This document shows, one piece after another, positions 34,950 to 43,931 of a DNA stretch of 64,000 nucleotides. Under the pieces are notes generated by a model. It saw only the letters and a list, made by a program, of their open reading frames with translations. It was not told the origin of the DNA and did not search any database. Within the stretch, counting starts at the first letter, position 1, and the number at the start of each line of letters is the position of its first letter. This DNA is from Actinomycetota bacterium. Its GTDB lineage: Bacteria > Actinomycetota > Actinomycetes > Nanopelagicales > Nanopelagicaceae. Location: contig WLJX01000002.1 of NCBI GenBank assembly GCA_009701575.1, positions 1 through 64,000 of the forward strand. Direction: 5' to 3'. A program made the translations under genes and the position numbers.

Positions 34950-35719
34950 TAAATCAATCTGTAATAAGAAATGATAACGGAAAGAAAATGGGGCGACGCA
35001 TTAACCTAACTAGCTCAAGGAATGTATTGATTTATGCAATTAGTTCAATAACTGGCTTCTTGGTTGCGACCTTAATAACAACCTCTCCGCTAATCGGATT
35101 TCCGTTCGGTGCGATATCGACAACAATTCCAGTCGTATTGCTGAGACGAAAGAGCGAAAGCGATCGCAAGCTCCTGCAAAGTTTGTGGCCCGAAATTCTA
35201 GATCACATAATCTCCGGCCTACAGTCGGGGCTGTCATTAGCTGAAACGCTTGTTGGACTTGGCGTGCGGGGCCCGATAAAGACTAGATCAACTTTCATTC
35301 TCTTTTCAGAAAACTTAAGAAGTGGAATGGATTTTGGGAGAGCGCTCGAAGAATTGAAGATGCAATTCGATGATGGAATCGCTGATCAGGTTTGTGAGGT
35401 ATTGGATTTTGCCCGTCTATCAGGAAGTAGGGATACATCCCTAACCCTTAGGACGTTATCTAATTTTATTAGAATCGATCTCGCACTTCGCGCAGAAATC
35501 GAAGCAAAACATAGTTGGGTAAAGAACTCTGCCGCATTGGCAGCAATTGCTCCTTGGATTTTACTTCTCCTACTTGCTTCTCAGCCCAACACTTTGCGCG
35601 CCTACACAAGTAGTGCTGGATTAGGAATTCTAATTGTTGGTGCCGTCCTCACTGCATTTGCCTATATTTGGATGGAAAAAGTTGGAAAACTCAAAGAGAT
35701 TCCGCGGATTTTTGCATGA
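34946..35719 (+). CDS. tadB: Tad pilus inner-membrane platform protein TadB
   Basis: This 257-residue protein belongs to the T2SS-F family. Two N-terminal spans (NVLIYAISSITGFLVATLI and GFPFGAISTTIPVVLLR) precede the cytoplasmic domain with WPEILDHIISGLQSGLSLAE, SGMDFGRALEEL and RLSGSRDTSLTLRTLSNF, which are typical of TadB; two further spans close the chain (LAAIAPWILLLLLASQP and LGILIVGAVLTAFAYIW). TadB and TadC form the membrane platform on which TadA acts. The GTG start overlaps the tadA stop by four bases and the 3' end overlaps tadC by four. Confidence 0.88.
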   Translation: MINQSVIRNDNGKKMGRRINLTSSRNVLIYAISSITGFLVATLITTSPLIGFPFGAISTTIPVVLLRRKSESDRKLLQSLWPEILDHIISGLQSGLSLAETLVGLGVRGPIKTRSTFILFSENLRSGMDFGRALEELKMQFDDGIADQVCEVLDFARLSGSRDTSLTLRTLSNFIRIDLALRAEIEAKHSWVKNSAALAAIAPWILLLLLASQPNTLRAYTSSAGLGILIVGAVLTAFAYIWMEKVGKLKEIPRIFA

Positions 35720-36495
35720 GCATCTTCTCTCTTTCTTTACTCTTCCTCTCACCGATTATTGGTTTTGCGACACTTCTATTGCTTCAAGAGAGTAGAGATC
35801 CACTAAAAGGGTTCCATGACAATTTTCATAAAGAACTAGTTTCCCATAATGATTCTCTTGAAAATCAAAAATATAATTCAGAGCGAAAGACACGTAACCG
35901 TCTTATAAATACCGTTTTTGCAATCGGACTTCTGGTTCTATTTATTGGCGGAGCTTCTTTCAAAACACTTTTCTTCTTGGTTTTTGCCTTAACAGTCTAT
36001 TTGTATTGGGAGAAAGGTGGCGATTCACGATTACGTAAAAAGGAGATGCGCGAAGCAGAAGAGGAGTTTCCATCAATTATTGAACTATTTGCAGTGTTGG
36101 TTTCAGCGGGTGAAAGCCCAACAATTGCGATGCAACGCGTTACTCAGAAGGCAACGGGCCAGATGGCAAAGAAATTTTCTGGCGCGCTGAGTGAATTGCA
36201 AAATGGTTCAAATCTAACTCAAGCGTTAGAAACGCTAGGTTCTCAAGTCGACTCCGCTGCCATAAGAAGATTTTGTGACACCCTTATTCTGGCGATGGAA
36301 CGAGGAACCTCATTGTCCGATGTTCTTACGAGGCAAGTTGAAGAGTTGAGAGCAGCACACCATGCATCACTTTTAACAGCTGCAGGGAAAGCAGAGATCG
36401 CGCTAATGATTCCCGTTATTTTCTTAATTCTTCCGATCTCAGTCCTGTTCGCTCTGTGGCCTTCGTATATTTCGTTGGGACAAAGCGTCATGTAA
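35716..36495 (+). CDS. tadC: Tad pilus inner-membrane platform protein TadC
   Basis: The ATG at 35716 overlaps the tadB stop (ATGA) and gives a 259-residue protein starting with a hydrophobic span (FSLSLLFLSPIIGFATLLLL). The T2SS-F domain is recognisable from EFPSIIELFAVLVSAGESP, GSNLTQALETLG and FCDTLILAMERGTSLSDVL, and the protein ends in a C-terminal span (ALMIPVIFLILPISVLFAL). It is the partner of TadB in the platform. An ORF start 16 codons upstream (35668) overlaps tadB and is less likely. A 125-bp gap follows, the only substantial one inside the locus. Confidence 0.88.
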   Translation: MSIFSLSLLFLSPIIGFATLLLLQESRDPLKGFHDNFHKELVSHNDSLENQKYNSERKTRNRLINTVFAIGLLVLFIGGASFKTLFFLVFALTVYLYWEKGGDSRLRKKEMREAEEEFPSIIELFAVLVSAGESPTIAMQRVTQKATGQMAKKFSGALSELQNGSNLTQALETLGSQVDSAAIRRFCDTLILAMERGTSLSDVLTRQVEELRAAHHASLLTAAGKAEIALMIPVIFLILPISVLFALWPSYISLGQSVM

Positions 36496-36620
36496 ACATA
36501 GCTCAGGTTCTTGTTATCAACAGTAGTAATTGACCCACATCGGTTTTCATTGATTGGGCTCAGCTCGCTCAAATATTGAAAACTACTTCTACCCGACCAT
36601 TCACAAAAAATTGGAGCAAG

Positions 36621-36977
36621 ATGAACAAAGTAAGCTTACTTTCTTTCCAAAACTCAAAAAATAACAGAGGAACTTCACCATTATGGCTTTCTCTTGTCCC
36701 TACGGTAAATATCCTAATTCTTAAAACTCTATACATTGGTAAAAAACTTTTAAGACGCTCGAATAAGACTAAACAGGGAGCGGCGATTGCAGCTCATTTA
36801 TCTAGTGTGCGGAAAAAATTCGAAGCTGCAGCAAAATCAGAACGTGGGGATGTTCCCGGCTGGGTTCTAGTAGTTTTAATGACAACTGGTTTGGTGACTG
36901 GTATTTGGACCGTTGCGCAACCAAGACTCTCAAGTATTTTAAAGAATTCGCTAGATAACATGAACAGCATCCGATGA
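36621..36977 (+). CDS. Flp-pilin-like Tad-locus protein (DUF4244 type)
   Basis: The start is set at 36621, where GGAG lies five bases upstream; the product is 118 residues. Its C-terminal part SERGDVPGWVLVVLMTTG resembles the short DUF4244 pilin-like proteins of actinobacterial Tad loci (Rv3656c type), with one membrane-spanning helix near residues 75-95. The N-terminal 60 residues are basic and unusually long for a Flp pilin (about 50-70 residues in total), including a second hydrophobic patch (PLWLSLVPTVNILILKTLYIG). It may be the major pilin precursor or a membrane accessory. A prepilin peptidase is not encoded nearby. Confidence 0.65.
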   Translation: MNKVSLLSFQNSKNNRGTSPLWLSLVPTVNILILKTLYIGKKLLRRSNKTKQGAAIAAHLSSVRKKFEAAAKSERGDVPGWVLVVLMTTGLVTGIWTVAQPRLSSILKNSLDNMNSIR

Positions 36978-37345
36978 AGATGCAAAAACTTGGGAAGAGG
37001 ATATCTTCTGGCATTAAATCCGAATCTGGAACAGTTGAAAGTGCTTTAGTTCTAATCCCTACGGTTCTACTTTTTTTGAGCGTTCTCCAAATTGCAGCAT
37101 CTGTTCTAGGACGAGGCGTAGCCGTAAATTTGATTCAAGGTGAAGTTAGCAGAGAAGCTCTTCTTGGGTCGAGTCAACTTTCGCAATCAACTGATTCCCT
37201 TGGTACAGATTTGAGTCGAATTCAATTACCGGGAGGTGGAGCGATTATTATAGGGAGTAAGGAAATTACAATTCCAAGGTTGACTCCGCTCATTATTTCG
37301 CAGGATAAATTCCTAACTAGTGGAATTGCAATTGATGAAAATTGA
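36974..37345 (+). CDS. TadE-like pseudopilin (123 residues)
   Basis: The N terminus (KSESGTVESALVLIPTVLLF) has the TadE signature: a short basic head, a Glu-containing cleavage-like motif and one hydrophobic helix. The remaining 80 residues form a soluble, beta-rich domain. It overlaps the preceding stop by four bases (ATGA) and the following gene by 11. In other Tad systems TadE-like proteins are minor pseudopilins processed by TadV. It is an actinobacterial Rv3655c-like protein by order. Confidence 0.75.
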   Translation: MKMQKLGKRISSGIKSESGTVESALVLIPTVLLFLSVLQIAASVLGRGVAVNLIQGEVSREALLGSSQLSQSTDSLGTDLSRIQLPGGGAIIIGSKEITIPRLTPLIISQDKFLTSGIAIDEN

Positions 37346-37790
37346 TCACGCCCATTGGTTCCATTGGGGATTGAAAGTCTTTAGGGATGGGACAAAAAAC
37401 GAAAATGGAAGTGCGATTATTGAGTTTGTTATTTTCGCTCTGCCATTATTCATTCCGTTAGTTATCTACTTGACATCTGTAAATCACGCGGCACAGATTC
37501 AATATGATGCCAGAAATTTTGCAAGACAGGTTGCCCGGGTATATGTCACAAGTCCAAATCAGGAATTAACAGGTGCTCGAGTTCAGGCAGTGACGGCAGC
37601 TTTTACCTCACAATCATTTGCTGCGAATAGAATTGCACTTCCTCCAAAAATTGAGATTCATTGTTCGCTAAATCCCTGTCTTTCGCCAAACGGAAAAGTT
37701 GAAGTCCAAGTGTCACTCACTTCCAAGGAGACCGGGATCTCGGCGGTTGCCACCGCAATTCAAACGGTCGATGCCTGGAGAAATAGTTAG
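37335..37790 (+). CDS. TadE/TadG-family pseudopilin
   Basis: I use the ATG at 37335 (151 residues), inside the end of the previous gene. The product has NENGSAIIEFVIFALPLFIP, the TadE-type N-terminal helix with a conserved Glu, and a C-terminal domain that begins with the polar QIQYDARNFARQVARVYVT. C-terminal cysteines in HCSLNPCLSP may form a disulphide outside the membrane. The stop overlaps the next gene's GTG by one base. It is the second pseudopilin of the locus. Confidence 0.72.
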   Translation: MKIDHAHWFHWGLKVFRDGTKNENGSAIIEFVIFALPLFIPLVIYLTSVNHAAQIQYDARNFARQVARVYVTSPNQELTGARVQAVTAAFTSQSFAANRIALPPKIEIHCSLNPCLSPNGKVEVQVSLTSKETGISAVATAIQTVDAWRNS

Positions 37791-38272
37791 TGCAAAACAA
37801 TTTTATTATTGATTTTGTCCGCAAAGAATCAGGCTCCATCTCAGTCTTAATCTCTGGACTTTTTCTTCTAGTTCTAACACTTTCAATTGGAATAATTGAT
37901 ATTACTGATTCGTACTTAGCGAAACGTGAATTAATCCAAATTGGAGAAGATGCGATACTCGTTGCTTCGCACTCGCTAGATGAAAGTCGGTACTACGCGA
38001 GTTCTCCTAATTCCATTGGGGAGAAAAATCGAAGAGTCCCTATCAATTGTGAGTTGGCTGCTCTCAAATTTACTCTCGAAGTAAGCGCAAGGAAATTGCG
38101 AGGGAACTTAATCGGGGTCACTGGTTGGAGCTGCTCCAATGATCAAATTACTGCAAGCATCAGTTCAAGTATTCAAGCTTTAGTTAATTTTCCAATTATT
38201 TCAAAGATTAATGGCGGAAAGATCAGCGTAAATGCGACCATAGGGGCGACTTCAGAAATTAGCCTTGCCTAA
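37790..38272 (+). CDS. TadG-like Tad-locus membrane protein (last gene of the operon)
   Basis: This 160-residue protein begins at a GTG overlapping the preceding stop. [20 protein letters not shown] is a TadG/pilus-Flp-type N-terminal helix, followed by [20 protein letters not shown], a pattern shared with the TadG-related Rv3654c family. The exported domain carries a conserved pair of cysteines (NCELAALKF and WSCSNDQ). It probably closes the pilus operon. It ends 25 bases before prfB, whose own -10 lies in that gap. Confidence 0.7.
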   Translation: MQNNFIIDFVRKESGSISVLISGLFLLVLTLSIGIIDITDSYLAKRELIQIGEDAILVASHSLDESRYYASSPNSIGEKNRRVPINCELAALKFTLEVSARKLRGNLIGVTGWSCSNDQITASISSSIQALVNFPIISKINGGKISVNATIGATSEISLA

Positions 38273-38285
38273 GGATTCTTGCCAT

Positions 38286-38291
38286 TACGCT
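38286..38291 (+). promoter_or_regulatory. -10 element TACGCT for prfB (leaderless)
   Basis: TACGCT is followed by six bases and the prfB ATG at 38298. It decides the prfB start against the in-frame TTG at 38265, which lies inside the preceding gene. No clear -35 was identified. Confidence 0.5.
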
Positions 38292-38297
38292 TATCCC

Positions 38298-39401
38298 ATG
38301 GCAGCACGCGAATATCTCGAAGAAGTTAGCGCACTTCGCGTAACTCTTTCGGCTATAGAGCAAGTATTAAATCTTCCGAAACTTGAGGCAGATTTTAAAA
38401 CACTTGAAGAGGAAGCGAGCGCACCGAATCTTTGGGACGATCCTGAAAAGGCGCAAGTAGTAACGAGCAAGCTTTCCAGAGTTCAATCCACGCTAAATAA
38501 ATCAAACACAATTCGCCGTCGCCTTGAAGATATCCCACTCTTACTTGAGCTTGCGCAAGGCGAGAAAGATCAAAGTGCTATTACTGATGCTGGGAATGAA
38601 CTAGATGATGTGACTCGAGCGATTCGAGAATTAGAAGTACAAACTCTGTTAAGTGGTGAATATGATGATCGAGATTGTTTAATAACTATTCGTTCTGAAG
38701 CGGGTGGAGTCGAAGCGGCCGACTGGGCGCAAATGTTGATGCGAATGTATCTTCGTTACTGCGAGCGCCACAGTTTTAAGGTGGATGTACTTGAAACTTC
38801 CTATGCTGAAGAAGCAGGAATCAAATCAACAACATTTAGAGTCCACGCACCTTATGCATATGGAACGCTTTCAGTTGAACAAGGAACTCACCGGCTAGTT
38901 CGAATTTCGCCTTTCGATTCGCAATCACGTCGCCACACATCTTTCGCTGGTGTGGAAGTAGTTCCTGTTGTTGAACAGAGCGATCACATTGAAATCGATG
39001 AGAAAGAACTTCGGATTGATGTTTATCGTTCATCTGGCCCGGGCGGTCAAGGCGTTAATACAACTGACTCTGCCGTCCGCATTACTCACTTACCATCTGG
39101 AATTGTGGTCTCTTGTCAGAACGAACGTTCTCAAATACAGAATAAAGCAACAGCAATGGCAGTTCTGCAATCCAAATTGTTAGCTCGAAGACGTCAGGAA
39201 GAACGCGCAAGACTTGATGCACTTAAAGGTGATAACTCTGGATCTTGGGGAAATCAGATGCGCTCTTATGTATTAGCGCCGTATCAAATGGTCAAAGACT
39301 TACGTACAGATTTTGAAGTTGGAAATCCTTTCGCTGTTCTAGATGGTGAAATCGATGGCTTCATTGAAGCCGGAATTAAGTGGCGCAAGTCCACTGATTA
39401 A
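38298..39401 (+). CDS. prfB: Peptide chain release factor 2
   Basis: RF2 terminates translation at UGA and UAA. The protein has 367 residues with the SPF tripeptide ([15 protein letters not shown]) that reads the stop codon and the GGQ motif at 249-251 ([16 protein letters not shown]). The frame is continuous: the internal UGA programmed frameshift of many bacterial prfB genes is absent, as is usual for actinobacteria. The ATG at 38298 gives [14 protein letters not shown], a typical N terminus. It heads the conserved prfB-ftsE-ftsX-smpB order. Confidence 0.96.
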   Translation: MAAREYLEEVSALRVTLSAIEQVLNLPKLEADFKTLEEEASAPNLWDDPEKAQVVTSKLSRVQSTLNKSNTIRRRLEDIPLLLELAQGEKDQSAITDAGNELDDVTRAIRELEVQTLLSGEYDDRDCLITIRSEAGGVEAADWAQMLMRMYLRYCERHSFKVDVLETSYAEEAGIKSTTFRVHAPYAYGTLSVEQGTHRLVRISPFDSQSRRHTSFAGVEVVPVVEQSDHIEIDEKELRIDVYRSSGPGGQGVNTTDSAVRITHLPSGIVVSCQNERSQIQNKATAMAVLQSKLLARRRQEERARLDALKGDNSGSWGNQMRSYVLAPYQMVKDLRTDFEVGNPFAVLDGEIDGFIEAGIKWRKSTD

Positions 39402-39403
39402 AT

Positions 39404-39432
39404 AATAAGCACGCACAAATGAGCTTATTTAT
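39404..39432 (+). terminator. Possible weak terminator after prfB
   Basis: AATAAGC (39404-39410) can pair with GCTTATT (39423-39429), leaving a 12-base loop; the T-rich TTATTTATT forms the end. The stem is AT-rich, so termination would be weak. Confidence 0.35.
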
Positions 39433-39575
39433 TGGAAATCTCTCAGCCTTTTTCGCGCGTATTTCCGCGGTTGCAGCTCGATTCCTCCCTAAACTTCCCA
39501 CATAGGCTCAAGTTGTGTGAATAGCGCACGCCTGTTCGGATTTAGTTTGAGATTAGGAAGCACGAGGAGGCGTTC

Positions 39576-40265
39576 ATGATTCGTTTTGAAAACGTTACGA
39601 AGATGTATCCGAAACAAGATCGCGCAGCACTTGATTCAGTAAATATTGATATTTTAAAGGGCGAGTTTGTTTTCCTTGTCGGGCTTTCTGGATCTGGTAA
39701 ATCAACCTTCCTGCGGCTTGTGCTTCGCGAAGAGCGCCCAACATCTGGTGAAATAATTGTTGCTGGGAAAGAGTTAAATACGCTCTCAGCCCACAAAATT
39801 CCAGAACTCCGTAGACAAGTCGGAACGGTATTTCAAGATTTCCGTTTGCTGCCCAGCAAAACTGTTTTTGAAAATGTAGCTTTCACACTTCATGTACTTG
39901 GGTATTCCAAGAAAGAGATTGAACGCGAAGTACCAGAAGTTTTAGAGTTAGTTGGTCTTGAAGAGAAGACAGATCGCAAACCATCTGAGCTATCGGGCGG
40001 AGAACAACAGAGAGTTGCAATTGCACGTGCTTATGTAAGTCGACCTGCGATTCTTATCGCAGATGAACCAACTGGAAACCTTGATCCAGCCACAAGTGTT
40101 GGAATTATGAAACTTCTAGACCGGATTAATCGTGAAGGAACAACCGTTGTTATGGCAACACATGATTCCAAGATTGTGGATTCAATGCGCAAACGCGTAA
40201 TTGAACTCGAAAGTGGCCACGTCATTCGCGATCAAGTTCGCGGTGTTTATGGATACGCAGGATAG
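39576..40265 (+). CDS. ftsE: Cell-division ABC transporter ATPase FtsE
   Basis: FtsE is the ATPase of the FtsEX complex, which activates peptidoglycan hydrolases during division. The 229-residue protein has Walker [10 protein letters not shown] at 36-44, the signature [14 protein letters not shown], Walker [14 protein letters not shown] and the H-loop [10 protein letters not shown]. Upstream is GAGGAGG, a strong ribosome-binding site. The gap to prfB is 174 bases and holds no gene. Only nine bases separate it from ftsX. Confidence 0.96.
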   Translation: MIRFENVTKMYPKQDRAALDSVNIDILKGEFVFLVGLSGSGKSTFLRLVLREERPTSGEIIVAGKELNTLSAHKIPELRRQVGTVFQDFRLLPSKTVFENVAFTLHVLGYSKKEIEREVPEVLELVGLEEKTDRKPSELSGGEQQRVAIARAYVSRPAILIADEPTGNLDPATSVGIMKLLDRINREGTTVVMATHDSKIVDSMRKRVIELESGHVIRDQVRGVYGYAG

Positions 40266-40274
40266 GGGCGGACT

Positions 40275-41177
40275 ATGAGAGCTGGATTTCTTTTTAGTGA
40301 AGTAAGAATTGGTCTGCGCCGAAACTTAACGATGACATTTGCAGTGATGATTACAGTAGCAATTTCCCTAACCCTGTTGGGTATTGGGCTTCTTGCTAAC
40401 TCACAAGTTCGAGTTATGAAAGATTATTGGTACGACAAGATTGAAGTTTCTGTCTTTCTCTGCGGTTCACTATCCGAATCATCTTCTTGTGCAAGTGGTC
40501 CAGTTTCACAAGAACAACGTGACTCAATTAAGTTAGATATAGAGGCGCTGCCCGTCGTAGATAAGGTTTATTACGAATCACAATCTCAAGCCTTCATACA
40601 TTTCCAAGAGAGATTTAAAGGTTCTGCAATTGCCCAAAATGTGACACAGGATCAATTGCCTGAGTCGTACCGCGTTAAATTAAAAGATCCAACTAAATTT
40701 GCAGTAATGCAGAGCGCTTTTGCAGGAAGACCTGGTGTTGATTCTGTCCAAGACCAGCGAAGTATTTTGGAGAAATTCTTTAAACTATTAGGTGTACTTC
40801 GAGATGGCGCTCTTGCTATTGGATTGGCGAGTGTTTTAACTGCAGCACTTCTCATTAGTAATACTCTTCGAATCGCAGCATTTAATCGCCGTCGAGAAAC
40901 CGGTGTAATGAAGTTAGTTGGCGCCTCCTCTTTCTCCATTCAATTGCCCTTCTTACTTGAAGGAGTTTTCTCCGCAATTGTTGGGTGGATCTTCTCTACT
41001 GGTCTTTTATCAGCTTTCAAATTGTTAGTTGATTCTAGAATTGCACCGCTGCTTAGCTTTACCAAGTTCTTCACTTGGTCAGATGTCTGGGTTGCTTCAG
41101 GAATTCTTCTTCTAACAGGATTTGTAGTTTCAACTGTTGCTTCAATTGTTACCTTGCGTAAATACCTCAAGGTTTAA
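40275..41177 (+). CDS. ftsX: Cell-division ABC transporter permease FtsX
   Basis: FtsX is the four-span partner of FtsE. The 300-residue protein has an N-terminal span (LTMTFAVMITVAISLTLLGIG), a large extracytoplasmic loop of about 130 residues containing QEQRDSIKLDIEALPVV and the PDZ-like beta segment that binds cell-wall hydrolases, and three C-terminal spans (ALAIGLASVLTAALLIS, LEGVFSAIVGWIFSTGLL, VWVASGILLLTGFVVSTV). RRRETGVMKLVGASSF follows the second span, the FtsX cytoplasmic signature. FtsEX in this position activates the RipC-like hydrolase in relatives. Confidence 0.95.
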   Translation: MRAGFLFSEVRIGLRRNLTMTFAVMITVAISLTLLGIGLLANSQVRVMKDYWYDKIEVSVFLCGSLSESSSCASGPVSQEQRDSIKLDIEALPVVDKVYYESQSQAFIHFQERFKGSAIAQNVTQDQLPESYRVKLKDPTKFAVMQSAFAGRPGVDSVQDQRSILEKFFKLLGVLRDGALAIGLASVLTAALLISNTLRIAAFNRRRETGVMKLVGASSFSIQLPFLLEGVFSAIVGWIFSTGLLSAFKLLVDSRIAPLLSFTKFFTWSDVWVASGILLLTGFVVSTVASIVTLRKYLKV

Positions 41178-41239
41178 CTGCCTAAGGCAAATTCCCGTCT
41201 AACTTTGCCAATTTCTTCCTTTGCTAGGAGAATTCTCCA

Positions 41240-42385
41240 ATGCTTTCCCCATGGCAATCAATCGTTGCTCGCTTTCGTAGCTCGGGATTTAATGCAACAG
41301 CCGCAATCACATCTCTTGCAATTATTTTGGCTTTTGCGCTCGGTGATTATGTTGGACAAGCAAGAAAAGTTTCACCAGTAGAGCAATCAATTTCTAAGAT
41401 TCTTTCAAAAAATCCAACACCACTTAAGCGAAAAATTCTGGAGCGTGCGGCAATTGAAGCGGCGCTAAAAGCTTCAGGAGATCAGTGGGCAAATTATTTC
41501 CCCCAAGAAAGCGTTAAGAATTTAACTCAGACACTTGAAGGTCGTTATAGCGGAATAGGTATTTGGTTGCGCACGAGCAAATCGGGCGTACTGGAAGTTT
41601 CTAGCGTCCAAACGAATTCTCCGGCAGCGAAAGCTGGAATAAAGGTTCTGGATTCCCTAATTGATATCAATGGGGTTGCTATGGATGGGGCATCACTTGC
41701 AACTGCAGTGGCTGCTCTTCGTGGTGCACCAAACACTAAATTGCAAATAGGAGTCGAGCGAAATCAAGAGCAGATTAGATTTGAAATTACTAGAGAGTCA
41801 ATCTTCAACGGCGATGTAGTTGCATATCAATTGGCGACGAAGGTCATTTATATTCAAGTTTCATCAATCACAAGCCAGGTTGCTACTGAGATTGCAGTTG
41901 CACTCAAGAAATACCCACACCAAGGTGGAGTTGTCTTAGATCTCCGTGACAATCCAGGCGGACTGTTAAATGTTGCAGTCGATGTCGCATCTTTATTTCT
42001 TAATGGAGGAACAGTCGTTTCTTACTCTAGGAAGAATGAATCAGTGTTAGTTTTAGAGTCAAACAACAACGTTGCAGATGTTGCTCCAATGACTGTTCTG
42101 ATTAATAGGTCGACCGCGAGTTCTGCAGAAGTTATTGCTGGAGCACTACAAGATCGGAACCGCGCGGTGATTATTGGTGAGAAGAGTTATGGCAAGGGAA
42201 CAGTCCAAGAGATCATTGAATTAGTAGACGGCTCAAAACTTGAAATAACGGTTGGAAAATACCGCACTCCAAATGGCCGAGTTATTGACCAAGTTGGAAT
42301 TGCTCCAGATCTACTTGTTCCTGAAGGGGAAGAGATTAAGAAAGCTCTCTTAGTTCTTGGCGGTCTTGCCACGATAGCCAAGTAG
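41240..42385 (+). CDS. C-terminal-processing (S41) serine protease with PDZ domain, membrane anchored
   Basis: The 381-residue protein has an N-terminal anchor (AAITSLAIILAFALGDYVG), a PDZ domain near residues 100-180 (GIGIWLRTSK, AAKAGIKVLDSLIDING) and the S41 core with LDLRDNPGGLLNVAVDVA, the nucleophile block STASSAEVIAGALQDR (Ser after TA) and the general-base Lys in GEKSYGKGTVQ. It belongs to the CtpA/CtpB family of periplasmic or extracytoplasmic processing proteases. Insertion between ftsX and smpB suggests a role in cell-wall turnover together with FtsEX. The gene has no clear promoter in the 62-base gap from ftsX. Confidence 0.9.
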   Translation: MLSPWQSIVARFRSSGFNATAAITSLAIILAFALGDYVGQARKVSPVEQSISKILSKNPTPLKRKILERAAIEAALKASGDQWANYFPQESVKNLTQTLEGRYSGIGIWLRTSKSGVLEVSSVQTNSPAAKAGIKVLDSLIDINGVAMDGASLATAVAALRGAPNTKLQIGVERNQEQIRFEITRESIFNGDVVAYQLATKVIYIQVSSITSQVATEIAVALKKYPHQGGVVLDLRDNPGGLLNVAVDVASLFLNGGTVVSYSRKNESVLVLESNNNVADVAPMTVLINRSTASSAEVIAGALQDRNRAVIIGEKSYGKGTVQEIIELVDGSKLEITVGKYRTPNGRVIDQVGIAPDLLVPEGEEIKKALLVLGGLATIAK

Positions 42386-42504
42386 CTCATCCAATAATTG
42401 CGAGTCTGCTGCTATCTGTATCTTGGTGGCTTACAACTCGCGTATCCTTGCTAATGCAAATACTTCAACGTATTTAGATTATTGAAGGAAATGAGGTGGT
42501 CAAT

Positions 42505-42987
42505 ATGGTTAAAGAGTTAGGTCAAAAATTAATAGCACAGAACAAGCGAGCTCGCCATGACTACTTCATCGAAGAAGTATTTGAATGTGGAATAGTTCTA
42601 AGCGGAACTGAAGTTAAGTCACTTCGTGCCGGGCGTGCATCTCTTGTTGATGGTTTCGCGATGGTGAATAACGGAGAGCTCTGGTTAAGCGGAGTACATA
42701 TTCCGGAATACACAGAGGGAACGTGGAATAACCACACTCCTCGTCGTGAACGTAAGTTACTTCTTCATAAGAAGGAAATCGAAAAATTAGCCGCTGAAAC
42801 AAAGCAAGGTGGCTTAACACTTGTGCCACTTTCTATTTATTTTAAAGATGGCAAGGCCAAAATTGAATTGGCTCTAGCCAAGGGTAAGAAGGGTCATGAC
42901 AAGCGGGCCACATTGATGGAGCAACAAGCCAATCGTGAAATTACCCGCGAACTTTCAAGGCGCAGCTCAGGTAAATCCGAGCGCTAA
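42505..42987 (+). CDS. smpB: tmRNA-binding protein SmpB
   Basis: SmpB delivers tmRNA to stalled ribosomes for trans-translation. The ATG at 42505 gives 160 residues; GAGGTGG lies five bases upstream, and the in-frame GTG at 42496 overlaps it. Family motifs: [47 protein letters not shown] and KLLLHKKEI; the basic C-terminal tail ([20 protein letters not shown]) reaches the decoding centre. The ssrA gene lies 227 bases downstream, the classical pairing. Confidence 0.96.
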   Translation: MVKELGQKLIAQNKRARHDYFIEEVFECGIVLSGTEVKSLRAGRASLVDGFAMVNNGELWLSGVHIPEYTEGTWNNHTPRRERKLLLHKKEIEKLAAETKQGGLTLVPLSIYFKDGKAKIELALAKGKKGHDKRATLMEQQANREITRELSRRSSGKSER

Positions 42988-43095
42988 TAAAGAGGTTAAT
43001 CCAAAGTTTGATAGGAACTACGGCAAACTCGAGCGCTAATCCAGCCTAAGCGCTAATCCAAGTTCATGCGGTTCTGAGAAAGCCGTTTAACACCT

Positions 43096-43101
43096 TATAA
43101 T
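43096..43101 (+). promoter_or_regulatory. Possible ssrA promoter (-10 TATAAT)
   Basis: A perfect TATAAT with TTCTGA 18 bases upstream lies 113 bases before the mature tmRNA end, giving a long precursor that RNase P would trim. The -35 is weak. The 227-base smpB-ssrA gap also holds three copies of the octamer GCGCTAAT (the first is the end of smpB). Confidence 0.35.
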
Positions 43102-43214
43102 TTATTCACTAACTATTGCTCACCAACTTATTAAAGTTGGAATTCAAGGCTGAAGTTAGTATTTGAAAAAACTAAATATAGAAAAGTAAAAGCTTCATGT
43201 TCCACAACCATCAT

Positions 43215-43588
43215 GGGGGTGAACGGTCTCGACTTTAGGTGTTGAGTCAGGTGAAGCGGGCCGAGGAAGCCGGGATGATCTCGTAAACCATGAAACCCGC
43301 GCAAAACATAAGTGCAGATGCAAATCGCACTGATTTCGCTATCGCTGCCTAAGCGATTTAAGTGAATCCGTTAACCCAAGAGTGCTCTCGGCTTGGATGT
43401 TAGCGTCGCTAGAGAGCTCACTTGACGATGGTGTTATGGACATCGTTTGGGAAATCAATCTGTAGCTGAGTTCGTTGACTACATGTGTTTGTGAGAGTCA
43501 GGACTGAGAAAACGAATAGAACACTACGCCCGTAGAAGCCCTGATTTTGCTCTAGAGGACCCGGGTTCGATTCCCGGCACCTCCACCA
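43215..43588 (+). ncRNA. ssrA: tmRNA (transfer-messenger RNA)
   Basis: The tRNA-like domain closes with GGGGGTG at the 5' end pairing CACCTCC at the 3' end, with the T arm GGGTTCGATTCCC and an encoded CCA at 43586-43588. The mRNA-like segment at 43314-43352 reads GCA GAT GCA AAT ... GCC TAA and encodes the degradation tag ADANRTDFAIAA, ending in the expected hydrophobic AIAA. Length 374 nt is normal. smpB lies upstream. Confidence 0.98.
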
Positions 43589-43629
43589 TATTTATCTGCA
43601 TTTACCTGCATTATTTTATTTCAAGATTA

Positions 43630-43911
43630 CTAGTGTTCCCAATATGTCTTATCGCGCCAAATCTTTACAAAAACATAGACCGCTGAAGAGATTGAAAAAA
43701 GCGAGATAAAAACGCCACCGATTGCTGGCCCGGTCGACAAGATTGTCGTTCCCACCATTAATCCAAGTAAAGTGAAAACAAAAGAGAACAATTTCTTTAC
43801 ATTTGTAGTCGAAGCTTTATGGGTAGGAATCTTTAGAATCAACCAACCTATTGGTGCTCCAAGAACCGAAATCAAAATCATGATTGTTACAACTAGGGCT
43901 AAAGATTCCAT
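43630..43911 (-). CDS. Small membrane protein, three spans, unknown (93 residues)
   Basis: I do not recognise a family. Three hydrophobic stretches are visible: ALVVTIMILISVLGAPIGWLI, LFSFVFTLLGLMVGTTIL and GGVFISLFSISSAVYVFV. Only a short polar tail (KIWRDKTYWEH) follows. It lies on the minus strand just downstream of the tmRNA 3' end and 20 bases after the DUF222 gene, with which it may be co-transcribed. This is accessory-looking DNA: the flanking housekeeping genes are syntenic in relatives, while this gene is not. Confidence 0.6.
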   Translation of the reverse strand: MESLALVVTIMILISVLGAPIGWLILKIPTHKASTTNVKKLFSFVFTLLGLMVGTTILSTGPAIGGVFISLFSISSAVYVFVKIWRDKTYWEH

Positions 43912-43931
43912 GGAGCGAGTTTACTGAGGGT

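Noticed and set aside
38298..39401. Programmed frameshift in prfB
   Set aside because: The reading frame is continuous from ATG to the stop and no in-frame TGA interrupts it near the N terminus.
43215..43588. Integrative element using ssrA as attachment site
   Set aside because: No integrase and no duplicated 3' end of the tmRNA was found in the window; kept only as a weak hypothesis for the accessory interval.
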